A stretch of 64,000 nt of DNA from Limonium bicolor (taxonomy: Eukaryota > Streptophyta > Magnoliopsida > Caryophyllales > Plumbaginaceae). The stretch spans positions 471,499,375 through 471,563,374 of the forward strand of contig CM041776.1 of assembly GCA_023374045.1 (NCBI GenBank). The letters run 5' to 3'. Made by a program: the position numbers and the translations under genes. The notes under the pieces were generated by a model. That model saw only the letters and a program-made list of their open reading frames with translations, was not told the DNA's origin and made no database searches. This document shows positions 24,358 to 34,250 of the stretch, one piece after another (the first letter of the stretch is position 1; each line of letters opens with the position of its first letter).

Positions 24358-25962
24358 CTAGTGGTGTTCTGGCATAGGATTCCCGAAGATATTCCCGCGC
24401 TCTGAGAACTGAAGTCCCTGGTCAATCAGGTCTTGGATCTTATGCTGTAGGGCTCTGCAATGATCGGTGTCGTGACCTGGTAACTGATGATAGAGACAGA
24501 ACTGATTTGGGCTCCTGCCCAAACGGGTGACTCCTGGTCGGGGCGGAAGAGGCTGTAAGATGTTCTGCTCTTGGAGCTTTTTCAGAGCATGACTCAAAGG
24601 CCGACCGATATCTGTGAATTCTCGCTGATTGAAATCCGGTCTTGGAGGTGGTACCGCTCGATAGTTCCTCCCCTGTTCCCTTGGCTGCTGGACTGCATTC
24701 ACCTCGTACTGTCCCGTGTACCTCTGCGGTGCGCTCTTTGCGTAAGCTGCGGTCGGGTAGGAGACTTTCGCTGGTTCAGATTTCAGGAATTTTGAATTGC
24801 TTCCGGATCCTCGGGGATATCCAAGCTTTAAGTCCCCCTTGTGGATCTACTCCTCCAAAACTCCTACCTGGCCCATGAGCATATCAAAGCTTGGAAAGTA
24901 CATATACTTTAATTCATCATTGTACTGCTTTTGCATGTTCTCAACAATCATGCGAATTTGCTCCTGCTCTTCCATCCTTGTGGGCATGCCCGCTGCCTTC
25001 CTCCTCCACCGCTTTATAAAGTCAGACATGGACTCACTTCCCGTTTGGCGAGTGCTGGCAAGGTCAGACCGGGTGATTTCCAAGTTTTTAGCATACTCAA
25101 AGTGAGTCAGGAAGGCTTCACATATTTCCTCGTATGTCTTGGTGTTCATTCTTTGAGTTAGGTACCACCGTTGAGGAATCTCATCTAGGTACCGGGCAAA
25201 AACCCTAGCCTTTTGCATATCATTGAGCCTCAGGATAGACATCTCTCGATCAAACATCGCCAAATGGATCTGGGGATCGGTCGAGCCCTTGTAGAGAGCT
25301 AAAGTGGGGAGCTTCAGCTTCGCGGGTAGCTCTACGTCTGGATAGGATCCCATGGAGAGGTAGTCAAAGCCAGCGGGTTTACCAGCCTTTTCCATGCGCT
25401 CAATGCGCCTCAGAGCCCTCTGGACTTCAGCAGCTAACTGATTCCCGGGAGCACCACCTCCGTATCCAACATGGGTGTCATGTCCCTCCAAGGAGATATT
25501 GTCCATGCCATATAAAGGGTTGACAAATCCTTGCAGCGGTCCCTCCCGTCTTGCTGCCTCCAAGGATCCTATTTTCTCATGGAGCTCAACTGTTGCTGCT
25601 GTATGCCGTGCCTCCAGGGCCTCAATGGCAGCTTGATGTTTCTGTTCCAGGCTGGCTATTCGATCCTGCTCCTCCGCTGGACCCCCAGTAGTCCTGCTTT
25701 GGGCTGCCGTTTCCAACGCGGCTAACTTATCCTCCAGCTTGGTGATGGTGTCCACATATTTGCTTTCGAGTGCCTGGATTGCTTCCTGGTGCCTCAAATC
25801 AAAATTTCTCATGAGCGCTTCAACAGAAGTGTTCTGGTTTTCCCCCCCTGCCGGCTGATCCTCCTGAAGGATATCATCATGCGCTTGGACCGACATGTCA
25901 GATGAGCTGGAGTCTAACTCGGGCTGAAGTAATGGAAGTGGGGGAGTAGGCAGTCGGGTCAA
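24358..25962 (-). pseudogene. gag: Ogre/Tat-type gag of B1, with one internal stop
   Basis: ATG at 25962, 371 codons to a TAG at 24847-24849, then the same frame continues to a stop at 24358. Residues about 45-140 are coiled coil (heptad-like Glu/Lys/Ala/Leu). Residues about 210-345 are the Gag core with QRWYLTQ, YEEICEAFLTHFEYA and ESMSDFIKRWRRKA, the pattern of Ogre-type Gag. After the stop a variant zinc knuckle CLYHQLPGHDTDHC (CX2HX4HX4C) is followed by ALQHKIQDLID, again Ogre-like. Gag would form the RNA-packaging particle. No protease or pol follows. The single stop may be recent, or the first part may function alone. Confidence 0.85.
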
Positions 25963-26870
25963 ACGTCCGGAACTCCTGTCCCAGCGCCTTTCTGAAATCT
26001 TGCCTTCTTTCTGTTTTAGAACATAAAAAAGGAAACATTAGGGCACGGGCTTTCAGTAACGTGGAAAAGTTTCCCTCTGAGGGCCCTTGTGTTCTAATTA
26101 CAGGACTCTTTTGCTTTTTCGGGCTGTTTGGGTCGTGCGGGCTGGAGATTTTCGGGCATGTGAAATGGGCCAACAATCCTAAGGGTATAATGGAAACCCT
26201 CGAACTTATCCTGGGAGGATGACTTCGCGGGGGTAAAAACATTTGGGCTGTTGAAACATTCAAGCATTTCATTCGGGCTGGGAGAGATTGACGGGCCGGT
26301 ACAGACATTGGGCCTGAGGCCCAGGAGAAAGAGAACATATGCACAAAAGTCCTACAAAAGGTGGTGATGCAAATGCCCTCGCAAGATGACTCAGTCCAAC
26401 AGGTACAGGTCGATCCGGAGAGGTGCTGGGGGCGCGGGCCCGGGTCGTCACAAAGGAATAGGGCTTGCACGCTATTCTCTTTGGGCTTCCCCACTTTTTT
26501 CACATCACCTAAAGGTGTGCGTCTACGGTCGGGTCTTTGACTGACGAAACAATGGGCTAGGTAAGGGTACTGCCAGGAAAATGCTTGGGGCTAAGGCCCA
26601 GGTATTAAGGGGGTGTGGTTAGACGACACCCTCCTCTTTTCCCCCACTTATTCACATCACCTAAAAGGTGTGAGTCCCGGGCAGGGGACCCTCAAACGGG
26701 TCCCGGGGTGAAATTGGTTTGCGTGGACCCTCGCTCTCATATGATGCAAGGGTGCAAAAATTAAGGTGCGCACGAAAGTAAACAAACAGAGTAAATAAAG
26801 CCATAAACAAACACTTTCAAGTTAAGCCCTCATTCTTGAAATTAAAACAAGTTAAAATTAAGAAGTTTGA
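25963..26870 (-). other. 5' leader of B1
   Basis: Between PBS and gag. The PBS-proximal half matches the B2 leader (GGGACCCGTTTGAGGGTCCC, an inverted repeat; CTCTCCGGAT). The gag-proximal half has no B2 counterpart, marking the point where the two members carry different cargo. Small open frames here have no recognisable product. Confidence 0.55.
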
Positions 26871-26888
26871 TCCCCAGCAGAGTCGCCA
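26871..26888 (-). other. Primer-binding site of B1
   Basis: Minus strand TGGCGACTCTGCTGGGGA, three bases inside the LTR. Same in B2. Ogre/Tat elements are reported to use tRNA-Arg; I have not checked the match to a tRNA sequence. Confidence 0.7.
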
Positions 26889-26891
26889 GTC

Positions 26892-28682
26892 TGTGAGCCT
26901 CGATTTTAAACCCTATCCTATGTGGATTAGCTTGATTGGGATCTGATCGGGTTTTAGGTCCACTTATAGCCTAAGATTAATAACTATGTCATATAACAAT
27001 AATTATTAAAACCTAAGCTAGCTCACTGGAACCTATTATGAGTCGCCACCTAATTTTAACCTAGATCAAATTAGGAAAGGAGAGTTCGGGTTCGGGGGCT
27101 TGATATTCGACTTAATTAGGGTTCAATTACTTTCATTACCCTTCCTAGGTAGTTTTTCCTCTACTTGGTTTATTTACGGCTTATTACGAGTCATTTTAAC
27201 CTAAGTGCGCGAGCTTCTGTTTTTTTATGTTTTTAGCATTTTTTGACAGAAAATTAAAGTGGAAATTAAAATTACCTAAACTAGGGTTTCGGAGGCAGAA
27301 TTAGGTCAAATTTTGTTTCCGTCCGTAGCCACGGACCTAATGTCCGAAACTACGGACCCCAGTGAACCTAAATATACAGAAAAGTCGAAATTAAAGGAAA
27401 ACAAAAATTTGCAAAGTCAGGGGCCACGGACAGGCTGTCCGTGGGCCCGAACATCATTAGAAAAACCTAAATTTTGAATTTTTAAAATCCCGCCGCCGTC
27501 CGTGGGTGTCCGTGGCCACGGACAACCCGTCCGTGGTCCCGGACCACAGGTCCGAGGTCACGGACCACCCACGGACAGGGGTTTTCCGAAGGTTCCCAAG
27601 GGTGTTTTGAGCTCAAATTTTATGGGTGTATAGCCTGAAAGATTTATAAGACGTTAGTGATTGAAAGTTCTCAATTTGAATTCGAATTAAGCACGAAACT
27701 TGGTAAACAAGTTATTGGACAGAAGTTTAAACAAACAGCAATGCAGAAGCGTACGAAGGTTAGTTTGAGCCCAAATTTTGAGGTAAGACAGATAATACCG
27801 TAGAGAATTAGGGAAGTGGGGTTGCTACCTGTTTTACCTTCGGATTCACAACGATTCTTCACACCGGGATTCGTCGAGTGCTTCGTTGATGGCAGACCCG
27901 AAAGGATTTCGAACCGAGCTTCTGGTTGTTGGTTGTTCTTGCTGTTCTTCACGTTTTGGTGGTGTTTTTGTGGGGTTTTGATGACTATTGGTGCTTTGGG
28001 GATTGGAAAACGTGTTTAGATGGTGATTTCGGGGGATTTTCGGTATGATTTAGGTGGCCGGGTGTTGGAAAACGTGAGAGAGAGAGAGGAGGCTGCCTTT
28101 TCTGACTCTCTAGGGTTCTTGAGCGTATGAGGTTCTGATTTTATCCAAAAACCTATCCTTTATATAGACTTTCTTAAAGATAAAGAAAATCTAGTAAAAG
28201 TAAGATTTTTTTGATATTCTAATTAAGTGACTTCCCAAAGGAATTTTGCTATGAAATTTTAACCACGTGTCAAGGATGGGAATTATGAATTTTCTGAAGT
28301 GGAATCGGATTTTTTAAATGTTGGAATATTTTTAAAATTGAATTTCTCGTCAGATTCAATCAGAAATTGCTAGAAAATTATTGGAAATTCGAAAAATCAA
28401 AATCCCAACGCCATTATGCTTAAAATGTCATCCTCTATCATGGATTAAAATATCAAAACATTTCGAGCTGATTTGGGCATCCTTTGGAGGAGAGAGAAAG
28501 CTTATAGGAGGTCTTAGGAGCCTTAAAAAATTACGAAAATGCCCCTGAAAGTGACGAAGCTGCTCTCCATGCCATGGAATGCGCCGTTCGAGCCGAAAAC
28601 CCTCACTACTTGATTAAAATGCCCCTCACAACACCAAGACCTCGTAGACCCTAACCAGGGGGTCAAAAGTTTGGGTATAACA
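26892..28682 (-). mobile_element. 5' LTR of B1
   Basis: 1791 bp, near-identical to the left LTR. TATA-like box at about 28161 (minus strand TCTATATAAAGG). Hairpin cluster at about 27315-27585 lies downstream of it. Confidence 0.9.
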
Positions 28683-29260
28683 ATGATCAGGTAAGTGAGA
28701 CTCCCTCTGCAATGAAAATTTGCGGATATTTTATGATGGTCATACGGACTATTCTTATAATAAACTTCGTGATTTATCATTTAATATATCTCGAGTGTCT
28801 GCAATTATCAAAGCTTGTGATCTTTACAATAATAGTTCTTCATCATCATCTAAGAGGGGACCCAAGTACATCAGGGTTCCCAAAACTAACTAGTAGCTTT
28901 TTGCAGACAGAGTGGCTCGGAACAATGACTCTTGGTTTCTGGATAGTGGTTGTTCAAGATATATAACAGGAAACCAAGTTGAGTTTACGACTCACTCTGA
29001 CCATCAAGGGGGAAAAGTTACTTTTAAAGACAACATGCACATAAAAATCATAAGAATTGGCTCCATTGGTAACCCCTTTTTATTTAAAGTTCATAATGTT
29101 TACTTAATTACTGTTATTGGACATAGTCTTTCAAGTGTCTCTTCAATTTATGATTTCTCCAATCTTATGTTATAATATTTATGACTCTAATACTCGTGAT
29201 TGTAAGGAAATATTGTTTATGACTCTAATACTGGTGATCTTAAGGCAATATGGCACGTGT
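28683..29260 (+). pseudogene. Copia gag end and protease of element D
   Basis: Resumes D after B1. In one frame a gag C-terminal stretch ends in SSSSSSKRGPKYIRVPK. After two stops the protease follows with the aspartic protease signature DSWFLDSGCSRYITGN, where the conserved DSG is intact, then VTFKDN and an IGNPFLFKVHNVYLI segment typical of the Ty1/copia protease and GAG-pre-integrase region. The frame ends at 29175; decayed sequence with a short duplication (TATGACTCTAATACT) follows. Integrase and RT are absent, so a large internal deletion separates this from the pol end. Confidence 0.75.
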
Positions 29261-29281
29261 TGATATGAATATCCGATATAT

Positions 29282-29329
<48 letters not shown>
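29282..29329. repeat. (TA)n microsatellite
   Basis: About 20 uninterrupted TA units within the deleted copia pol region, with a few irregular TATAA units before it. Confidence 0.9.
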
Positions 29330-29333
<4 letters not shown>

Positions 29334-29479
29334 ATCACGTGCAGAGAGCAAGCAGACTCGGTCTGTGAATCATGTACCGAAGCAAGCGACTGTCTCTGCG
29401 AATCTTGTGCAGAAAGCAAGCTGACTTGCTCCACCTTCAAGTACTTTGAAGACTACGGTATTTTTGATCAAAATATTAC

Positions 29480-29720
29480 CATTATGTATGATAATACCAG
29501 CAAAGGTCGTCAAATTTCCTAAATTCCTTGCTCGCACTAAATTTATATACTTGAGTTCTCATTTGTTACGAGATTATGTGGAGATGAACTTAATCTAATT
29601 AAACAAAGTTTCCACAGACCCTAGCTTGCTGATATCATCACCAAGGCATCACACATGGTTGCATTTGAGCTTTTTCGCACACACCATGGCATGACTCGTT
29701 CTAACTGTGGATGGTTGTAT
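29480..29720 (+). pseudogene. C-terminal RNase H end of copia pol (element D)
   Basis: Contains IMYDNTS (family motif around CDNTSA) and, after stops and frame changes, LADIITKASHMVAFELFRT, corresponding to the copia pol end LADIFTK...FE.LR. These motifs define the end of the polyprotein and place the missing integrase and RT between 29260 and 29480. Immediately before it, 29340-29440 has repeated GCAGAAAGCAAGC-like units. Confidence 0.65.
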
Positions 29721-29819
29721 CTCCTCTCCCTCTTGAAGGCAGAGTCTGGGTACTCAGGTATAGTCTCTCTGACACCAAACTCTCCTTGGTTATGTAGTTA
29801 AACTAAACTTTGTCTACAA

Positions 29820-30410
29820 ATGTTTATTGAAAACCCGCCAAGTTTTTCCCATACCAATTCGACCAAAGCACCCACATCAACCATCTCACTATTCCAAAAC
29901 CTAACTCCATCGTCCTTGAAACCATTGCTACTTTACCTTCACAATCAACCCACAAATTATCCTAACCCTCAAACCACTCCTACTCACTATCCCACTCAAA
30001 GCCGAAAACCCTCCAAACAAGACACTATTGTTATCCCAACTCCCGAACCATCACTAAGTCTCCCATGGCCCTCTCACCACACAAAAATCCCATCCACTTT
30101 GGGTATATCATTACTAATGCCCAACTCACCCTACAGCCCTAGTCGATTACCCAACCTACCTTGCCCAAGCTCCACTACTATCTCAGCCGAAGCCCTTACC
30201 ACTCCTACCAAACCCACTACCACTACCACTGAAGCAAAACCCACTACCTCTTATTACCATCACAACCTCTTCCCTTCATTCGACCAAGAAATACTACTAG
30301 AGTCAATCTGCAGACAAAATCGGTCTGGCAAAAATACCTACGTAGTTGAAGTAAATTTCCAAAAAAAAGGGGAAAGAAAAGAAAAAGAGAGAAAGGCAGA
30401 AATCCCATGA
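29820..30410 (+). CDS. Pro/Thr/Ser-rich reading frame downstream of copia pol
   Basis: 196 codons, very rich in Pro, Thr and Ser (TTTTTEAKPTTS and similar), then a Lys/Glu-rich tail GERKEKERKAEIP. SIRE/Maximus copia elements carry an extra, proline-rich env-like or unknown frame at this position between pol and the 3' LTR, so this could be its remnant. No transmembrane segment or signal peptide is evident. Low-complexity composition means chance openness is also possible. Confidence 0.35.
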   Translation: MFIENPPSFSHTNSTKAPTSTISLFQNLTPSSLKPLLLYLHNQPTNYPNPQTTPTHYPTQSRKPSKQDTIVIPTPEPSLSLPWPSHHTKIPSTLGISLLMPNSPYSPSRLPNLPCPSSTTISAEALTTPTKPTTTTTEAKPTTSYYHHNLFPSFDQEILLESICRQNRSGKNTYVVEVNFQKKGERKEKERKAEIP

Positions 30411-30987
30411 GAAGGTTAAAAATAAAGCAAATTACGATCGTCTACTCGACTTAAAAAAGACGTACTCTTGCTTCAGCCTCCACTTCCAAGAGTGGAACTT
30501 GCGTGACTTTGGTTTGCGCTTCACAACAACGCTAGATTGCATATATGGGTATGAATACTTTGACTAATACGCTTCACTACCACGGTTAGCCACATCTAGC
30601 ACTCTTTTGAGATTCAAAATGAATGGGTCAATACCAAGACGAAGACCAAGTCCCTCACCCCATTTCCTAGCCTACACCTTTGACCATACTTTTAACCTAT
30701 CTCAAACTTTGTTTTCTTGGCAGTGTTTTTTATCAAACTTTGACAGACTTTGTCGGTTGACTATTTAGCCATGTGATTGCTTCTGGATTTTAGGCAGACT
30801 CTCCATGTTTTGCCAGATGATGTCAAAAAGGGGGAAAACGGTGAATCCCATTTTCAGTAAGACAAGTTAATGTTTTTGGTGGTCGGAAGACTTGAATTGC
30901 ACTTATGGATTTTGCCCTGCTTGATGGTCAAACAGACTGTTTCTATTTAAGCTTAGTTTAATTCTATTATGCCCTTCTCTTACTAGT
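30411..30987 (+). other. 3' untranslated region of D with polypurine tract
   Basis: AT-rich, no reading frame recognised. GATGTCAAAAAGGGGGAAAA at about 30819-30838 is the purine-rich block typical of SIRE-like elements upstream of the 3' LTR. The 3' LTR is not seen: sequence ends at the A3 LTR at 30988. Confidence 0.5.
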
Positions 30988-33900
30988 TGTAACACCCCAA
31001 CCGTTAATCTCGTCATTACCACATAATCCGTTACTAATTACACTTACTCACGCAGCGGAACTCTAATTACAACGAGGGGTGAAACAACGCCGCTAGCCAC
31101 CCATGTGGCTAACCAGGCTAAACTTACATACCGTAACGGTCTGATGAACTGGAACAACCGAGTACTTCATACAAATACATACTCACTCATTTCTTTACTA
31201 TACCGAGTTTACAATATACGGATGCCGATAACATACTCGGACTTATACCCCATTCAAATGCATAAGTAATTTCAATCTAACTACCCATGCTACACAGCAG
31301 CCCCCGTCCTACTCTCTCGAACGGTGGTCAGCTTCATGTACCTGCACACTAAAAACATTCCCCCTAGGGGGTCAGCTTACGCTGAATATGAATTTCGCAT
31401 ATACCGCGTGCTAACCGCGGTACGCCGACTACTTTGGGTCGGACATACATGGAGTTCATTTTAATCAAACATGCATCATGGCAATACAATATATATGTAC
31501 ATTACACAAGGAATCTACATCCAATCATGGAACACAATTCCTAACTAACATAACAAGGTTGTTAGTTGTATTATTTTACTCTTAGGCCTTGAGGGTTATA
31601 CCTCACTTACCTTGGTTACTCATTCAATAACTTGCCCGCTCTCTCGGGTTACTTAATCTTATACACACCCATTCTCTTGGGCTACTCATTCTATACTCAC
31701 CCATTCTCTTGGGTTATTATACTCATTATCTCACCCATGCTCTCGGGTTATTATACTCATTATCTCTCCCACACTCTCGGGTTATATTACTCAAGCTCTT
31801 GTAGAGTCTCGAGACACTACAGGTCTCCTACGTCACGCTTGTTACTCTTAATACATACTCGAGCCAAAACCCATGGCTCTCGAGCATAGTCTTACTTCCC
31901 CGGTTTCGACCCTACTCTGGGTCTAGCATGGTGGGAAGGTTCAACTAGCTCCCGGAACTCTCTCTTAGTTCCTATCTCTTTTACACAAGTCTGACTACTC
32001 TCGGACTACCCTAGTTCCCATACACTCCCCTCCCGGAGTTATTATAATATTTCGTGCTTTAGTCTAGAAACATCACTCTCGATGTTTCCAAGGACTTGGG
32101 AATATTACTCAAGTTCGGTTAATCTTAGGGTTTAAGAGTTACCTTTACATTACATATACTCATACTTTCGGTTGTTTTCTTATACCGGGTAAATTCCTCA
32201 TATAGGAGGTCGACCATGTCTCTAGGGAGTTACATAGTCCCTTAGGTCTCTTTTACCTTTCTTATAAGTTCACATTATTGGACTAACTTCAATCCTCTCG
32301 AGGGTGGTTCATTTATCTCTCCACTCATATTTTTTTTTTCGTGGATTGTTTCAATAAGGTTTTCTAACCGTTATCGGGTATTTACTCAACCCGTACATCT
32401 CCTCACGTTCTAGGGAGTTCATATGTTTGCGTTATCGTTATACTTTAATCGATAGCTTGTGTGTGTTTTCATATTACCATTGTTCATGAGACTACCCGAT
32501 CTACGGGTTTCTAGTCAATCACTACTCTCTATGAGTCGGTCTATGCACTATTTTAGACCACACCGGCATACAAGTATGTTAGTTCATACAACATACGATA
32601 AGGCATACATAATCAAACAAGGGATTGTTTTCATGCTTTAATCTTGATTAAGCCGGCACACAAACACACAAATCAGAGTAACTCGGTTAGCATACGGGGC
32701 ATGAGAAAATCATACCTTTCACCGGGGTTTTACTTTTACCGTGTCGTCTCACCATGCTCGGGTCACGCACGACTCTCTGATAATGTTTCAAACATTATTG
32801 TTAACACTAAGTTCATACGGTACATAATTAAATGCTATTCCCGTATTTACCCCGTCATCCCGTTATCTCGGTTTTACTCTTGTTAACTTAAGTTCTCACT
32901 TCTCAATCTCTTCCAACACTTTCTTACACTTCCTAGGGCCTTTACATGTCACCAACCAAGGCCTTAACATCTTATAACATCATTAACATTCAAACCCCCA
33001 TCATTTAAACCCTTTAAAATGCTCTCTGTAGGTTTCTGGGGGTGGTCCGGGACTTGGTCCATACCCTAAGTCCCGGACCAATCTCAAAACAAACTCTCGG
33101 CCAAAAATAATGCATGGTCCGGGACCTTGTACCTAGGCCAAGTCCCGGACCAATATGAGTGTGTACTCTCGGCTAATAAATTGTATATGGTCCGGGACTT
33201 GGGCATGGGGTTAGGTCCCGGACCAAACAAGCAGAGCACTCTCGGGGGTAATTTTAGGGGTGGTCCGGGACTTGGTCCTGGACCTAAGTCCCGGACCCTG
33301 CTACAGATTTTGCAAATTTTACAGTTTCCTCATCTGTTACAGGTTCCCTCTTTGCCCATCAATTAACCAACCTTCACCAACTAAAATCTTCATGTCTTAG
33401 CATCTAATTACTCATCTAAACCACCTTAAACCAAGCATCAAGTCCTCTCACTAACTCATGCTTAATTCACTCAAAATCCACTTATATTTCATAACTAGTT
33501 TCCTTGTTTTGCTTAACTCTTGTAACAGATTTGGTACCTTCTTTTACCATTCAAACAGTGCCATTCCCAGCACTTCAATTGACTATATTTCTACTCCTCA
33601 TACACACTTCTCCTTAGTTGGTTTCCAAATCTTTAACCACTCATTTAACACCTCTTTAACACATAGTTTCTTCCTTATAACAAAACACTCAAACTTATCC
33701 ATTCCTAGGCAATTTTGACAGCACCTACTTGCTTTCCTTAGCATTTTCACCACACTAAATATACTCACAAACACAATCTTCACCCCTGTTTTGTTTAGGC
33801 ACCAATAAACACATAAAATTCCCATGGTTCTCACATATGACCAGCTTAGTTTCCTAGGTTTGTTTGCACACTTAAACCACATTAAAACATTCTCATTCAA

Positions 33901-34250
33901 CTAACAATATTGTAGTATCATTACTACTCAAGTTCAAGGTTGTTTATACAACACCCACATAAGTTTCACAAGGAAAATAAAACCATCACAAGGTAAGCTC
34001 TTTACCTTGTTCATTTCGGTTTTCACCCTTCTTCTTCTTCTTTATCTTGTTCTCTCTTTCACTTCTTGTTTTCACACCAAACAAAGGAGCATAGATTGCC
34101 AACTACAATCATATCCCCACACACACATCAACAAGTAAGTTTCAATATTTCCCACAAAACCTAATATATTTCAAGGAGCTAGTTTTCAAGGTTTAGCTTA
34201 GGTTTTACCTTAGAATAACCAAATGGACAGCTTGGCAATCCATTGGAAGA
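30988..34250 (-). mobile_element. A3: truncated family A LTR
   Basis: Starts TGTAACACCCC and follows A1 and A2 through the shared blocks (CACCCATGTGGCTAAC, CCCCTAGGGGG, GCGTGCTAACCGCGGTACGCC, and the AATCATACCTTTCACCG block at about 32710). It has an expanded stretch of CTCTCGGGTTA repeats at 31640-31800. Similarity is lost around 34215-34260, so about 1 kb including the TGAAAT end is missing. It cuts off the 3' end of copia D. No TSD is visible. Confidence 0.75.
33043..33298. repeat. Four 38-nt hairpins in the A3 LTR
   Basis: Units at 33043-33080, 33115-33152, 33188-33225 and 33261-33298, each exactly 38 nt. Arms are TGGTCCGGGACTT and AAGTCCCGGACCA; the fourth ends CC instead of CA and the third has GGTCCCGG on one side. 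Spacers are about 35 nt. Compare A2, with the same length and outer bases but inner stem GTTTG/CAAAC. Confidence 0.85.

Larger units (their letters stand above)
19391..28682 (-). mobile_element. B1: complete non-autonomous Ogre/Tat-like element, 9292 bp
   Basis: LTRs at 19391-21179 and 26892-28682, PBS at 26871-26888, PPT next to the left LTR, and a perfect TSD ATGAT at 19386-19390 and 28683-28687. Internal region on the minus strand: leader, gag, about 1.6 kb noncoding, two palindromes, four tandem-repeat blocks, PPT. Nothing resembling protease, RT, RNase H or integrase is present between gag and PPT, so it fits the large non-autonomous (LARD) class. The two LTRs differ at roughly twenty sites by eye, suggesting a relatively recent insertion. 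Confidence 0.9.

Noticed and set aside
29820..30410. Endogenous virus envelope gene
   Set aside because: Only Pro/Thr-rich composition and position support it; no signal peptide, cleavage site or membrane span is visible, so it is kept as an unknown frame.
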